A DNA stretch of 64,000 bases from Lysinibacillus odysseyi (GCA_014595895.1 JABUKB010000002.1:62001-126000), one strand, 5' to 3'. Shown: positions 8,561 to 17,827, numbered from the stretch's first letter. The notes: generated by a model not told the origin, from the letters alone. A program made the numbers and translations.

Positions 8561-9490
8561 TCAATGACATACAAATACCGTTCGAACAAACGCCTGCTTT
8601 CGGACATCACAGCGGTCTATAATGCGAAAACCGGCTGCTATAATTTGCTGCTCAATTTGCTCGCTCGAAACAAAAACAACACGATCGGCAATACGGCGTG
8701 CACTATTGATAATCGACTGCTTACTTTCCTCTGAGCTATGCGTAAATAAATTGTACGGCATATCAATAATAGCCGCATCATAGTGTTCAGAGACATCCTC
8801 TATCGGACCAAGCTGTACCTCTCCTTTATAGCCAAAGTGCGCTATATTTTTGCGTGATCCTTCTGTCACGAACCAGTTCATATCACGCCCTACAATATTA
8901 ATGCCCATCGATAACGCTTCAATCAGCACCGTACCTATCCCGCAACATGGGTCAATTACTGTTTTACCATCCGGATGAGGTACAGCGATATTCACCAATG
9001 CTCGTGCCATTTTTGTACCCAAGGCTGTTGAATACTGATGCGGTCGCTCTTGATGTGCTAGCCACACAGCTTTTCCTGCTGCCAATGGTCCAAAATAAAA
9101 TGTATCCTGCCATTTCACAACACCAAATAATCGTTCAGGATCAATAAGTTCAGGCTCTCCGTCAATGGCTAATGCTACTTTTCGTTCCCACTCTCGACGA
9201 ACAGGCTGGCGTTCCTTTGGTGTAGCTCCTAAATCTAGATCGTTTAAAGACTCGACCCGATATGTCCCTTCTACTCGAAATCCATTAAGTTGGTGGCATA
9301 ACTGTTCAATGCTTGGCGCCTCGTATAACACTTCTAAACGCGTGCGTATAAATGGACTACGACTCGGTTCTACTGCAATATCAGACAGCAGGATATTCTG
9401 TACCGTTGATTGTCCAAAAAAGGCACGCATCTCCATCTGGCATAACGCCGCTTCCGTTGTATACCAGCTGAATGTATATAGATATATCAT
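8561..9490 (-). CDS. Trm11/UPF0020-like RNA methyltransferase
   Basis: A 309-residue SAM-dependent methyltransferase. The SAM-binding motif is DPCCGIGTVLIEA, followed by NIVGRDMNW (acidic ribose contact) and the catalytic-type motif IDMPYNLF, a variant of the (D/N)PPY found in Trm11-like N2-guanosine methyltransferases of tRNA or rRNA. The N-terminal half (residues 1 to about 150) is shorter than the THUMP-bearing relatives and shows no clear THUMP motif. The four-base overlap at 9487-9490 couples its start to the upstream gene of unknown function. Cytosolic; which RNA and base it modifies cannot be read from the sequence. Confidence 0.8.
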   Translation of the reverse strand: MIYLYTFSWYTTEAALCQMEMRAFFGQSTVQNILLSDIAVEPSRSPFIRTRLEVLYEAPSIEQLCHQLNGFRVEGTYRVESLNDLDLGATPKERQPVRREWERKVALAIDGEPELIDPERLFGVVKWQDTFYFGPLAAGKAVWLAHQERPHQYSTALGTKMARALVNIAVPHPDGKTVIDPCCGIGTVLIEALSMGINIVGRDMNWFVTEGSRKNIAHFGYKGEVQLGPIEDVSEHYDAAIIDMPYNLFTHSSEESKQSIINSARRIADRVVFVSSEQIEQQIIAAGFRIIDRCDVRKQAFVRTVFVCH

Positions 9491-9933
9491 GAAGTTGCAA
9501 TCGCTCCAGCTAAACCTTCTATAAAGTTCAATAATAGCTCGTATGCCTGCTCAATTGTCTCATTACCTGTAAAGCCTTCTATCGCGTCAAGGGCAATATT
9601 CACTTCCCAAATGCCCTCATTGCCTTCAAACATCGCGCTGGATGAGCCCATCATGCCTTTTAAATGATCACGTAGATAAGCTTTTAAGTGTTGGCTTACT
9701 TTCTTTTGGTAGCGTAAGCCAAAAAGAGCCGTATACACTTCAAATGTCTCATCAAATTCCAAAACAACCGCATCCATATTCTTTTGCTCAAACTGCGGTG
9801 ACTCCGCATATAGAAATTCAATTGGATGTTCTTTAAAATAGCTCAAAGGTTGTTGTAAAAATGCGGCTGTTTCCACTGCAATCGTTTCTTCTGTTTCTTT
9901 ATTACAACGCTCTAATGCGCTCACTGTAATCAT
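9487..9933 (-). CDS. uncharacterised protein, 148 residues, coupled to the RNA methyltransferase
   Basis: I do not recognise this family. The 148-residue soluble, acidic protein is predicted mostly helical, with no signal peptide or metal motif. A conserved-looking core is EVYTALFGLRYQKKVSQHLK, and the C-terminal amphipathic helix LLLNFIEGLAGAIA could mediate dimerisation. The ATG at 9933 is preceded by a GGAGGG site. It is the first gene of a two-gene operon and overlaps the methyltransferase start by four bases (ATGA), which suggests it assists that enzyme, for example in stability or RNA recognition. That link is inference only. Confidence 0.65.
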   Translation of the reverse strand: MITVSALERCNKETEETIAVETAAFLQQPLSYFKEHPIEFLYAESPQFEQKNMDAVVLEFDETFEVYTALFGLRYQKKVSQHLKAYLRDHLKGMMGSSSAMFEGNEGIWEVNIALDAIEGFTGNETIEQAYELLLNFIEGLAGAIATS

Positions 9934-9993
9934 AAAATCCCTCCAAAATATATATCCTTCCTAGTATAGCCTATCCGCCCACTAAGTGAATAT

Positions 9994-10033
9994 AAAAAAG
10001 CTGTCTGAGAAGGAATTACTTCTGAGACAAGCT
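9994..10033 (-). terminator. terminator of the carD-like gene
   Basis: On the minus strand, AGCTTGTCTCAGAAG / CTTCTCAGACAGCT around TAATTC, followed by TTTTTTA. The stem includes the stop codon of the CarD-like gene. Confidence 0.8.
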
Positions 10034-10534
10034 TACTGTTGATTGTTCAATTTTTTCTTCGATTAATTTTGCTACTTCCTGATGGGGAATATTTAAAGCA
10101 ATCGATAATTCTTCTTCTAAAATTGGCAATACACGCTGTAGCATTTGTGCATCTTGACTCGGTAATTTCTTCTCTTCAAAGGCTAATTCCTGTTGGCGAC
10201 GTAATAATGTGTTCACCATTTTCGCAATTTCCTTATGATTCTCCGACTTCAAGGCTTTTTGATAGTTTTGATTGCGTTCTGTATTGCGTTCATACCACTC
10301 ATCTGCTGGCTCTTCAAAAACTCGCAACAGTTCATCTGCTCGTTCTGCTGTCATCATCTTCTTCAATTTACATTTTTCTGGGTCTACAGGATGATATAAC
10401 TTGACAGATGTAGTATGATGAGAGCGTAAAATATAGTAAAGTTTCGTTTCGGCACCGAATTTTTGTTCTTTGATATCTTCAATAGAACATACACCATGAG
10501 CATTATAAAAAACAATATCACCAATTGAAAACAT
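10016..10534 (-). CDS. CarD/CdnL-family transcriptional regulator
   Basis: A 172-residue CarD-family protein. The N-terminal RNA-polymerase-interacting (Tudor-like) domain begins FSIGDIVFYNAHGVCSIEDI, a near-consensus opening for this family. It continues into the helical C-terminal DNA-binding domain with WYERNTERNQNYQKAL and a Leu-rich, acidic end. CarD proteins bind the RNA polymerase beta subunit and stabilise open promoter complexes, typically at stable-RNA promoters. The gene is divergent from a MarR-type regulator, and two 18-bp palindromes in the 99-bp gap overlap its promoter region. This implies that MarR represses carD, itself, or both. It is a single-gene unit with its own terminator. 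Confidence 0.88.
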   Translation of the reverse strand: MFSIGDIVFYNAHGVCSIEDIKEQKFGAETKLYYILRSHHTTSVKLYHPVDPEKCKLKKMMTAERADELLRVFEEPADEWYERNTERNQNYQKALKSENHKEIAKMVNTLLRRQQELAFEEKKLPSQDAQMLQRVLPILEEELSIALNIPHQEVAKLIEEKIEQSTVSLSQK

Positions 10535-10549
10535 TTAATAACCCCCAAA

Positions 10550-10567
10550 GTCAACTTAGTTAACTTT
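10550..10567. promoter_or_regulatory. palindromic operator 1 in the carD/marR gap
   Basis: GTCAACTTAGTTAACTTT, an imperfect palindrome with GTCAAC/GTTAAC arms, 16 bp from the carD-like start. It matches the copy at 10592 at all but three of 18 positions. It is a likely target of the adjacent MarR-type protein. Confidence 0.65.
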
Positions 10568-10591
10568 ATTTTAACGTAATAAAGCGTCTCG

Positions 10592-10609
10592 GTCAACCTA
10601 ATTGACTTT
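10592..10609. promoter_or_regulatory. palindromic operator 2 in the carD/marR gap
   Basis: GTCAACCTAATTGACTTT, same orientation as operator 1 and 42 bp from it, which is four helical turns. It lies 25 bp upstream of the marR-like start. Its placement suggests co-regulation of both divergent promoters by two dimers on one DNA face. Confidence 0.65.
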
Positions 10610-10633
10610 TAACCCATTCTAAAGGAGAAGTAT

Positions 10634-11041
10634 ATGGTTCAAACGATGGAATTATTAAACAAACATTATAAGCAACTACGTGACTTAGTAGAGACTACGT
10701 GGAATGCACAAAACAATATTCAACTCACAAGCTCCGAATGGTATATTCTTAACTGTATTCATAGTGGAGCATCCACGGCCCCTGATATTTTGAAAAAGGT
10801 CGAAATTTCTAAACAGGCTGTGCATAAATTTTTAACAAACCTTGAAGAAAAGAAACTTATTCATACAGAGCTTATTAAAACACCGAAACTTCAAAAGAAA
10901 GTAGAATTGACGGCTCTGGGAATAGAAGTCTATCAGCAAAGTCTACAAATCAAGCAGCAAATCGATCAACAGATTGCTGAAAATATTGGTCACGAGAACT
11001 TCAATCAACTCCAAACTATTTTACAAATGAAATGGATCTAA
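10634..11041 (+). CDS. MarR-type winged-helix regulator
   Basis: A 135-residue single-domain MarR-like protein. The helix-turn-helix region reads LTSSEWYILNCIHSGASTAP followed by the recognition helix VEISKQAVHKFLTNLEEKKL, then a wing with KTPKLQKKVELTALG and a C-terminal dimerisation helix. It lacks an obvious sensing cysteine. The ATG follows AAAGGAG at seven bases. It is divergent from the CarD-like gene across a 99-bp gap with two matching palindromes, so autoregulation and control of carD are likely. The ligand is unknown. A terminator follows at once. Confidence 0.82.
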   Translation: MVQTMELLNKHYKQLRDLVETTWNAQNNIQLTSSEWYILNCIHSGASTAPDILKKVEISKQAVHKFLTNLEEKKLIHTELIKTPKLQKKVELTALGIEVYQQSLQIKQQIDQQIAENIGHENFNQLQTILQMKWI

Positions 11042-11074
11042 AGAGAAGAAAACCCTTCTCTTTAGGTTTTTTTT
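11040..11074 (+). terminator. terminator of the marR-like gene
   Basis: Stem AAAGAGAAG / CTTCTCTTT with loop AAAACC, then AGG and eight T residues. It includes the stop codon. Confidence 0.88.
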
Positions 11075-11233
11075 ATTCACTACAACTCCCCGTTTCCTTT
11101 TTAGGACCTTTCATTTTATCTTTTCTGTAAGAACACGCTACAATTACGGTAAGGAAATGTAGCTGTTCAACAGTCCATTCCGTTTCGATTAAAAAGTTTT
11201 GTAAATGAATATCCATTGAAGGAGTGAATCCGT

Positions 11234-12781
11234 ATGCCTATTCCATACAAACATGAACCATTCACAGATTTTCACGATTCAGCACAAGAAGCCGCTATGA
11301 AACGAGCCATTGTACATGTAGAAAGTCAATTGGGTCAAGATTATCCTCTTATTATTAATGGTAAAACATATACAACACAACAGACCGCTGACTCTATTAA
11401 TCCAGCCAATATCTCTGAAGTGATTGGTAGAGTTTCACTGGCCGATCAAACAATAGCAGAGCAAGCGATTCAAGCAGCAAGTAAAACCTATGAAACTTGG
11501 CAATATACATCTCCAACATATAGAGCAGAAATTTTACACCGTGCGGCTGCCATCATTCGCACGCGTAAACACGAATTTTCTGCCTGGGTAGTGAAGGAAG
11601 TCGGTAAACAATGGCATGAAGCAGACGCCGAAACAGCAGAATGTATCGACTTTTTAGAATACTACGCAAGACAAATGATCGAGTTAAGTCACGGTAAGCC
11701 TGTATTGAACAATCCTGGTGAGCACAATTCTTATAGTTATATTCCACTAGGGGTTGGTATTGTCATCTCACCATTTAACTTTTCCCTTGCCATTATGGGA
11801 GGTACGACAGCAGCCGCGCTTGTCACGGGCAACACCGTGATTTTAAAACCTGCTGAAACAGCACCTGTTATTGCCGCTAAATTTATGGAGGTATTAAAAG
11901 AAGCCGGTTTACCTGATGGCGTCGTCAACTATCTACCAGGTCCTGGTCATGTCATCGGTGATTTTTTAGTTGACCATCCTCAAACCCGCTTCATTTCCTT
12001 TACAGGCTCGCGTGAAGTCGGCTGCCGTATTTATGAAAGGGCAGCAGTCGTCCATAAAGGGCAAAAATGGCTGAAGCGCGTTATTGCCGAAATGGGTGGG
12101 AAAGATACGATCATTGTGGACCGTGAAGCTGACCTTGATTTGGCAGTGAATGCGATCGTCAAATCAGCATTTGGTTTTGCAGGACAGAAGTGCTCTGCTT
12201 GCTCACGCGCTGTCGTCCATCAAGATGTGTATGACGAAGTACTAGAAAGAGTCGTCGAGCTCACGAAAGGTCTCTCTATCGGTAATCCTGTAGAGCGAGA
12301 CGCTTTTATCGGTCCTGTCATTTCTGAGAAATCACTCAATAAAATTAAAGACTATATGGATATAGGCAAAAAAGAAGGGCAGCTGATGACAGGCGGCAAT
12401 ATCAGTGAATCGAATGGTTATTTTGTCGAGCCGACAATTTTTGCACATGTAGATGAAAATGCCCGGCTCATGCAGGAGGAAATTTTCGGTCCGGTGCTCG
12501 CTTTCTGCAAAGCAAAAGATTTCGATCATTTACTGGCGATTGCAAACAATACAGATTACGGTTTAACAGGTGCCATCATTTCGAAGAATGCCGCCCATAT
12601 CGAGCGAGCGAAGCGCGAGTTCCATGTAGGGAATTTATATATTAACCGAGGCTGTACAGGTGCCATCGTCGGCTATCAGCCATTCGGCGGATTTAATATG
12701 TCCGGTACTGATTCTAAAGCAGGTTCCCCGGATTATTTATTGTTACACATGCAGGCGAAGACCATTTCTGAAACCTATTAG
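11234..12781 (+). CDS. rocA: 1-pyrroline-5-carboxylate dehydrogenase
   Basis: A 515-residue aldehyde dehydrogenase of the RocA/PutC group, which oxidises glutamate semialdehyde (from proline, arginine and ornithine) to glutamate with NAD. Signatures include [14 protein letters not shown] (nucleotide-binding Asn), [20 protein letters not shown], the catalytic Glu in [12 protein letters not shown] and the catalytic Cys in [12 protein letters not shown]. Length and the C-terminal [13 protein letters not shown] block are normal for RocA. The ATG follows GAAGGAG. rocD lies 13 bp downstream, so the pair converts ornithine to glutamate by successive steps. No SigL-type -24/-12 promoter was found in the upstream gap. 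Confidence 0.95.
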   Translation: MPIPYKHEPFTDFHDSAQEAAMKRAIVHVESQLGQDYPLIINGKTYTTQQTADSINPANISEVIGRVSLADQTIAEQAIQAASKTYETWQYTSPTYRAEILHRAAAIIRTRKHEFSAWVVKEVGKQWHEADAETAECIDFLEYYARQMIELSHGKPVLNNPGEHNSYSYIPLGVGIVISPFNFSLAIMGGTTAAALVTGNTVILKPAETAPVIAAKFMEVLKEAGLPDGVVNYLPGPGHVIGDFLVDHPQTRFISFTGSREVGCRIYERAAVVHKGQKWLKRVIAEMGGKDTIIVDREADLDLAVNAIVKSAFGFAGQKCSACSRAVVHQDVYDEVLERVVELTKGLSIGNPVERDAFIGPVISEKSLNKIKDYMDIGKKEGQLMTGGNISESNGYFVEPTIFAHVDENARLMQEEIFGPVLAFCKAKDFDHLLAIANNTDYGLTGAIISKNAAHIERAKREFHVGNLYINRGCTGAIVGYQPFGGFNMSGTDSKAGSPDYLLLHMQAKTISETY

Positions 12782-12794
12782 GAGGACAACGCTC

Positions 12795-13985
12795 ATGACA
12801 AAATCAACAACGATCATAGACCAAACGATAAAGTACGGTGCAAATAATTACCATCCACTACCTATCGTGATAGAAAGAGCAGCGGGGGTGTGGGTGACTG
12901 ATCCTGAAGGGAATCGTTATTTAGATATGTTATCTGCGTACTCCGCACTGAATCAAGGCCATCGCCATCCAAAAATTATTCAAGCCTTAAAGGATCAAGC
13001 GGATTTAGTGACACTTACATCGCGTGCCTTTCATAGTGCAACACTTGGACCTTGGTATGAAAAGCTCTGCCAACTGACAGGGAAAAATATGGTGCTCCCG
13101 ATGAATACCGGGGCAGAAGCAGTGGAGACCGCGATTAAAGCGGCACGTCGTTGGGGATATGACGTAAAAGGAATTGAGCCCAACAAAGCAACGATTATTG
13201 GCTGTAATGGCAATTTTCACGGCCGCACAATGGCAGCGATTTCTCTATCATCAGAAGTAGATTACCAGAGAGGCTTCGGTCCTATGCTCCCTGGCTTTGA
13301 CCTGATTCCATATGGAGATATCGATGCTTTAAAGGCAACGATCACGCCGAATACAGCTGCCTTTATCCTCGAACCTATTCAGGGGGAAGCAGGTATTGTG
13401 ATTCCGCCGGCTGGTTTCTTAAAAGAAGCTGCTGCCTTGTGCAAGGAGCATAACGTGTTACTGATTGTAGATGAGATTCAAACCGGGCTATGCCGAACGG
13501 GTAAATGGTTCGCCTACGAATGGGAGGGCATCACGCCGGATTTATTAATTTTAGGCAAAGCGCTTGGCGGCGGTGTATTCCCAATCTCTGCCGTCATTGG
13601 CAATGAGGATATTTTAAGCGTCTTCAATCCGGGTTCTCATGGTTCTACTTTCGGCGGCAATCCGCTTGCTTGTGCTGTTTCTATCGCTTCGCTTGAAGTA
13701 CTGGAGGAAGAGCAGCTAGCCGCTCGTTCATTAGAGCTAGGGGATCATTTGCAAGCGCAACTTCGCAAAATCAATAGTCCTGTGATCAAGGAAGTGAGAG
13801 GGCGCGGGCTCTTTATCGGCATGGAACTGACGGAAGCTGCACGGCCGTATTGTGAAGCATTAGCAGCGCGGCATATACTATGCAAGGAAACACACGGCAC
13901 CATCATCCGTTTTGCACCCCCGCTCATCATTTCGAAAGAAGATTTAGATTGGGCAATCGAGCAAATCCAGGATGTATTTCGTTAG
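12795..13985 (+). CDS. rocD: ornithine aminotransferase (ornithine-oxo-acid transaminase)
   Basis: A 396-residue class III PLP aminotransferase. It transfers the delta-amino group of ornithine to 2-oxoglutarate, giving glutamate semialdehyde, the substrate of the RocA product encoded just upstream. Visible features are [19 protein letters not shown], the PLP-contacting [11 protein letters not shown] and the Schiff-base lysine in [13 protein letters not shown], followed by [14 protein letters not shown]. The ATG at 12795 follows a GGAGG site placed right after the rocA stop. A longer in-frame opening from 12660 overlaps rocA and was rejected. A strong hairpin terminator follows. Confidence 0.95.
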   Translation: MTKSTTIIDQTIKYGANNYHPLPIVIERAAGVWVTDPEGNRYLDMLSAYSALNQGHRHPKIIQALKDQADLVTLTSRAFHSATLGPWYEKLCQLTGKNMVLPMNTGAEAVETAIKAARRWGYDVKGIEPNKATIIGCNGNFHGRTMAAISLSSEVDYQRGFGPMLPGFDLIPYGDIDALKATITPNTAAFILEPIQGEAGIVIPPAGFLKEAAALCKEHNVLLIVDEIQTGLCRTGKWFAYEWEGITPDLLILGKALGGGVFPISAVIGNEDILSVFNPGSHGSTFGGNPLACAVSIASLEVLEEEQLAARSLELGDHLQAQLRKINSPVIKEVRGRGLFIGMELTEAARPYCEALAARHILCKETHGTIIRFAPPLIISKEDLDWAIEQIQDVFR

Positions 13986-13994
13986 CCAAAAAAA

Positions 13995-14033
13995 GGGGGG
14001 TGTCCAAAAAGCAAAACTTTTTGAACACCCCCT
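13995..14033 (+). terminator. terminator after rocD (member of a hairpin family)
   Basis: Stem GGGGGTGTCCAAAAAG / CTTTTTGAACACCCCC with loop CAAAA. The stem sequence is the same type as the hairpins at 8521, 17280 and 43306, so it looks like a recurrent mobile or copied terminator. Confidence 0.8.
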
Positions 14034-14083
14034 ATCCTATTTAATCATTACCTCTAATGACTTTTCAGACGGTCTCTTTTTTA

Positions 14084-15289
14084 TTATTTATTTTCCTTCG
14101 CATATTCAGCTGCGGCTGTAAAGACGACATCTGAAGAAGAGTTTAGTGCTGTTTCACATGAATCTTGCACTACACCAATGATTAAACCAATACCTACAAC
14201 TTGCATCCCAATATCATTCGGGATACCAAATAAACTACAAGCTAACGGAATTAATAATAATGATCCCCCTGCTACGCCTGAAGCACCACAAGCTGAAATC
14301 GCGGCAATCACTGCCAATAAAATAGCCGTCATTAGATCCACCTCAATATTTAGTGTATGAACAGCCGCCAACGTTAACACTGAAATAGTAACCGCTGCAC
14401 CTGCCATGTTAATTGTCGCGCCTAATGGAATGGATACCGCATACGTATCCTTACTCAAACCTAGCTTTTCACAAAGTCGCATATTAATAGGAATATTTGC
14501 TGCTGAACTTCGTGTAAAGAATGCTGTTACGCCACTTTCACGTAATGATAGCAATACAAGCGGATACGGATTACGCTTCATGTAAAGCCCCGCAATTAAT
14601 GGGTTGACCACTAAAGCAACGACTAACATTGTCCCCACTAATACTAATAAAATACGAAGATAATCTTCCAGTGCGCTAAAGCCTGTTGTCGCAATCGTAT
14701 TATACATAATCCCTAAAATACCAATTGGTGCTAAACTGATTACCCATTGTACAATGTTTGAAATTGCATCCGAGAAATTAGACAGCATTTCTTTTGTCGA
14801 TTCGCTAGCTGTTTTCAAAGCAATACCCAACACAACTGACCATGCTAAAATTCCAATATAGTTCGCTTCCATAATCGCCGTCACAGGGTTAGAAACAATA
14901 TTGAACAATAGTGTTTCCATTACTTCCATTAACCCTTCTGGAGGAGACATTTCATCAGAACCCTTTGCCAGCTTTAATGTTGTCGGGAATAAAAAGCTTG
15001 CCACAACCGCTACTGTACCCGCTAAAAATGTGCTTAATACATAAAGAACTAAAATGGATTTCATATTCGTTTTTTGACCGCTCTTATGCTGGGCAATGGC
15101 ATTCATAACTAAAAACAGCACTAATATCGGTGCTACTGCTTTTAAGGCACCAATGAATAATGTGCCCAATAGTGTAATCCATTGACCATTTTCCGGAAAA
15201 GCAACCCCTAAAATGATACCGAGGATCATACCGATAATAATGCGCTTTACAAGACTTATTCTGTTCCAGGTACTAAATAAATTTTTCAT
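14084..15289 (-). CDS. sstT: serine/threonine:sodium symporter
   Basis: A 401-residue polytopic membrane protein of the dicarboxylate/amino acid:cation symporter (SLC1) family, SstT branch, which imports serine and threonine with Na+. Typical pieces are [20 protein letters not shown], the re-entrant-loop region [14 protein letters not shown] and [20 protein letters not shown], then [19 protein letters not shown]. Length is normal for SstT. It stands alone, with convergent rocD on one side and a soluble chemoreceptor gene upstream on the same strand, but the 212-bp gap and a terminator between them argue for separate transcription. Confidence 0.93.
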   Translation of the reverse strand: MKNLFSTWNRISLVKRIIIGMILGIILGVAFPENGQWITLLGTLFIGALKAVAPILVLFLVMNAIAQHKSGQKTNMKSILVLYVLSTFLAGTVAVVASFLFPTTLKLAKGSDEMSPPEGLMEVMETLLFNIVSNPVTAIMEANYIGILAWSVVLGIALKTASESTKEMLSNFSDAISNIVQWVISLAPIGILGIMYNTIATTGFSALEDYLRILLVLVGTMLVVALVVNPLIAGLYMKRNPYPLVLLSLRESGVTAFFTRSSAANIPINMRLCEKLGLSKDTYAVSIPLGATINMAGAAVTISVLTLAAVHTLNIEVDLMTAILLAVIAAISACGASGVAGGSLLLIPLACSLFGIPNDIGMQVVGIGLIIGVVQDSCETALNSSSDVVFTAAAEYAKENK

Positions 15290-15450
15290 AAACTTCTCTC
15301 ACCAATTTCCCTTATTTATATTTCTCATATTTTACGGCAATCTTTTCTATAATTATACCGATTTTGCTATAACGAGCATTTCTCTGGAGAAAGACAGAAT
15401 CTTTTGTGAGAGGACAGTCATAATTCAGAAATTTGAAGGCTGCAAAAATA

Positions 15451-15486
15451 AAAAAATTGTTACTCAAGAAAATAGAAGTAACAACT
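15451..15486 (-). terminator. terminator of the soluble chemoreceptor gene
   Basis: On the minus strand, AGTTGTTACT / AGTAACAAT around a 13-base loop, followed by a TTTTTTATTTTT tail. Confidence 0.7.
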
Positions 15487-15501
15487 TTTAGCTTCTTCAT
15501 G

Positions 15502-16326
15502 TTAGATTTTATCTAATACAAACTGATGAATTTCTTTACTTAATTTATCTAAATCACCGATAATTTCACTAAATTGCTGAACAAGTGATGCTTGCTCAGC
15601 GGTTGCTTCATTAATTTGGCCTACATTATTACGTAATGTATGAAGGCTGTGATGAATGTTTTTTAATCCCTGTTCAATATCGCCTGTCGCTGTTGCCGTT
15701 TGCGATGATAGCTTACGTACTTCCTGTGCTACAATATTAAAGCCTTTCCCATGCTCCCCCGCACGAGCTGCTTCAATCGAGGCGTTAAGCCCTAACAGAT
15801 TCGTCTGATTGGAGATGCCTTTAATCAAATCTGTAATACCGTTTGAACGCTCTGCATCTTGCCTTGCTTTATCGGCTTGAATATTGATTTCCTCTGTTGT
15901 GGCCGCCAATTGTTGTGAATGAGCTGCAATAATATGGACCCGGTCACTCAAGCCTTCAATAATACCATTTAATGAAATCATATACTCATCTAGTTCCATG
16001 CGATTTTGTACAGGGATCCCTACGCCATATACCCCTACTACTTGGGCACCGTCTTTAATCGGGAATGTCATAGCTTTAAAGGCTGTACCATATACTTCTT
16101 CTCCCACTAGCACTTCTAATGCTTGACCGCGAAAAGCCTTCATTATACTATGATCTCCTGCATTCACTTTGTCTCCTGTATGATAGCCAGCATGAATGGT
16201 CTCGCCACGCATATACGCCACAATTTCATTCGACTCTTTATCCGCTATGACTAACATGGCTTGCTTCTTGAATGTTTCATGAATATAAGGTAATGCCGTA
16301 ACCAATCCCTGCACGTGTGTATGCAT
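15502..16326 (-). CDS. soluble (membrane-free) chemoreceptor, YfmS-like
   Basis: A 274-residue methyl-accepting chemotaxis protein without any membrane helix. Residues 1 to about 130 resemble a PAS/Cache-like sensor fold (IADKESNEIVAYMRGETI, then AMTFPIKDGAQVVGVYGVGI). Residues 150-274 are a short MCP signalling hairpin whose tip is GISNQTNLLGLNASIEAARA, with the universal GEHGKGF motif next. The size and lack of membrane anchors match B. subtilis YfmS, a cytoplasmic receptor. It should sense an intracellular or diffusible signal and feed CheA/CheW. No chemotaxis genes are adjacent. Ligand unknown. Confidence 0.8.
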   Translation of the reverse strand: MHTHVQGLVTALPYIHETFKKQAMLVIADKESNEIVAYMRGETIHAGYHTGDKVNAGDHSIMKAFRGQALEVLVGEEVYGTAFKAMTFPIKDGAQVVGVYGVGIPVQNRMELDEYMISLNGIIEGLSDRVHIIAAHSQQLAATTEEINIQADKARQDAERSNGITDLIKGISNQTNLLGLNASIEAARAGEHGKGFNIVAQEVRKLSSQTATATGDIEQGLKNIHHSLHTLRNNVGQINEATAEQASLVQQFSEIIGDLDKLSKEIHQFVLDKI

Positions 16327-16548
16327 CTTTTTTCCTCCATTTTTTGTATTTTATTCCTTTTTAGTTTATCACTAATTTAAATAATCTAGCGACAAAAATG
16401 TGCAAATTCAGTATATCTTCTTGATGAAAAAGGAAAAATGGCTGCTGTCATTTTTCCCAGGCTGTTTCTCCTGCTCCTGAATCCTCAAGCCATTCTGCTG
16501 CTCTGCATTAATTATATGTAATGGAATAAAACCCTAAATGAAAACTTC

Positions 16549-17004
16549 TTATAGTTCATGAGGAATAAGTAGTTCTTCCACGCTGCTTGCTTTTTCAAAT
16601 TTTTTAATAGGTACGACAAATGCTACCTGCCAAAGCGTTTTTCTATTTGCACGTAATATATGGGGCTGTTGCCGGGCAATATGAAATGTCACTTGCTCTG
16701 TCACGTCAATTTCCGTCACACTGGCTATTGTATGAACCCCCTCATCACCAGCAATGGCAATTTCCTGTATCTGCATGGCACCAATGGGCAATACTTCACG
16801 TTCCACTATCAATTGTTCTACCTGTTTTCCATCTTCCCATCCTGCTGCTATATTTTGAATTTGCTGTTCATGAAGGATGAGAATACTAGAAAGATGGAGT
16901 GGAGATGTGCGATGTAAAGAGATGTTCTGTTGCTGCAGGCGTCCTGTATGATTGCTCAATGATTTCTGTGAATGTGTTCTGATAATCTGATATAACCCTT
17001 TCAT
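16549..17004 (-). CDS. uncharacterised protein, 151 residues
   Basis: I do not recognise this gene. The 151-residue frame has no signal peptide or membrane helix. Residues 60-140 look like beta strands (VEREVLPIGAMQIQEIAIAG, and TLWQVAFVVPIKKFE near the end). The N-terminal 45 residues are Gln/His-rich and of low similarity to anything I know. No convincing ribosome site lies near the ATG (a GGGAG is about 20 bases away), so the true start may be internal or the gene weakly expressed. It could be a degraded gene. Confidence 0.45.
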   Translation of the reverse strand: MKGLYQIIRTHSQKSLSNHTGRLQQQNISLHRTSPLHLSSILILHEQQIQNIAAGWEDGKQVEQLIVEREVLPIGAMQIQEIAIAGDEGVHTIASVTEIDVTEQVTFHIARQQPHILRANRKTLWQVAFVVPIKKFEKASSVEELLIPHEL

Positions 17005-17155
17005 ATAACGTTTTATAATAGAGGTCTCCCTTCCCCAATATTGTTTTCGAGCTTTTTCTCTATTATATTACATACATTTATATAAATAATAGAATATTCG
17101 GCAGCGGTAAATTTAAGTTTTGAAAAATGAAATTTATCCCTATTTAGTTGAGGAA

Positions 17156-17314
17156 AAGTAAAGGGACTGTCTGAAAAGTCATTTTGAGACGAAACCTTTT
17201 CAACGAGGATGGCGGCATTTTGATGCGACCATCGCAGGAGCAATGCTTCCTAAGGGATTATGATTAAATAGAATAAGAGGTGTTCAAAAAGTTTTGCTTT
17301 TTGGACACCGCCTT
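17156..17314. repeat. dispersed intergenic repeat, copy B (ends in a hairpin)
   Basis: Aligned along its full length with 8401-8560 in the same orientation. The right end is the hairpin AGGTGTTCAAAAAG / CTTTTTGGACACC at about 17279-17312. It lies in the 440-bp gap 17005-17444 between two hypothetical genes; the remainder of that gap holds only the terminator at 17334. Confidence 0.8.
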
Positions 17315-17333
17315 ACTTTATTTATTGCACAAC

Positions 17334-17366
17334 AAAAAAACACTGCCCTTGATCAGTGACAGTGTT
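17334..17366 (-). terminator. terminator of the small hypothetical gene
   Basis: On the minus strand, AACACTGTCACTG / CAGTGTT followed by TTTTTTGTTG. Confidence 0.65.
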
Positions 17367-17444
17367 AACTTTATTCCTTATGAACAGTGCGTAGATGAAC
17401 GTTAAGTAGATGGTCTCTGTCCATTGACATATACTCTGCTATTT

Positions 17445-17693
17445 TTAGAGTGCCTTAGCCAAATCGCATAGTCTAGATAGTTCCTCTTCCATAAGTGTAA
17501 TCTCATCTTGCATAATTTCTAACATCCCTGAATCTTCTAATTTTCCCTGCTCCCCTATTTTTTTAAAGATTTGTTGCATGGAATGATGCAGGTTTTTTAA
17601 TACGCAGATGCTTTCTTTGATACTTTCACGGTGCAGTACATCCTCTTTTTCTGGCATTCCGACTGAAGACATGTATTTGTTAACGTCCACCTT
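17445..17693 (-). CDS. small helical protein of unknown function, 82 residues
   Basis: An 82-residue acidic protein, not recognised. It is almost entirely predicted helical, with heptad-like spacing (VLKNLHHSMQQIFKKIGEQG, then MQDEITLMEEELSRLCDLAK), so a coiled-coil dimer is plausible. The GTG at 17693 was chosen because GGGGGAG sits about seven bases upstream; a TTG at 17708 overlaps that site. There is no signal peptide or metal motif. Isolated single gene with a terminator, expressed away from the EamA transporter unit on the same strand. Confidence 0.6.
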   Translation of the reverse strand, partial: KVDVNKYMSSVGMPEKEDVLHRESIKESICVLKNLHHSMQQIFKKIGEQGKLEDSGMLEIMQDEITLMEEELSRLCDLAKAL

Positions 17694-17781
17694 GTTCTCC
17701 CCCAACACGATAGTTTTCCCATCTGATTATTGTTATTGTATTTATAATATACTTTTTTTCTGAAAGGTAAACATTTTAAGA

Positions 17782-17827
17782 TAAAAAAACTGACTTTCAA
17801 ATCCCTTTCCTATTTGAAAGTCAGTTT
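17782..17827 (-). terminator. terminator of the EamA transporter gene
   Basis: Perfect 16-bp stem AAACTGACTTTCAAAT / ATTTGAAAGTCAGTTT with a 9-base loop, and a T run on the minus strand. Confidence 0.85.

Noticed and set aside
8389-8610. Minus-strand 73-codon frame across the repeat
   Set aside because: It runs through the hairpin and into the methyltransferase gene and has no ribosome site. The peptide shared with 17013-17243 follows from the repeated DNA.
11075-11233. SigL (-24/-12) promoter before rocA
   Set aside because: The gap has no TGGCAC-N5-TTGC-like pair, although Bacillus roc genes are SigL-dependent.
11553-11928. Minus-strand frames inside rocA
   Set aside because: They lie antisense to a strongly conserved enzyme gene and have no start signals.
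15213-15491. Plus-strand 92-codon frame over the sstT start
   Set aside because: It is antisense to sstT and to the chemoreceptor terminator, with no ribosome site.
17013-17243. Minus-strand 76-codon frame
   Set aside because: It covers repeat copy B and AT-rich flank, lacks a ribosome site, and matches copy A only where the DNA is repeated.
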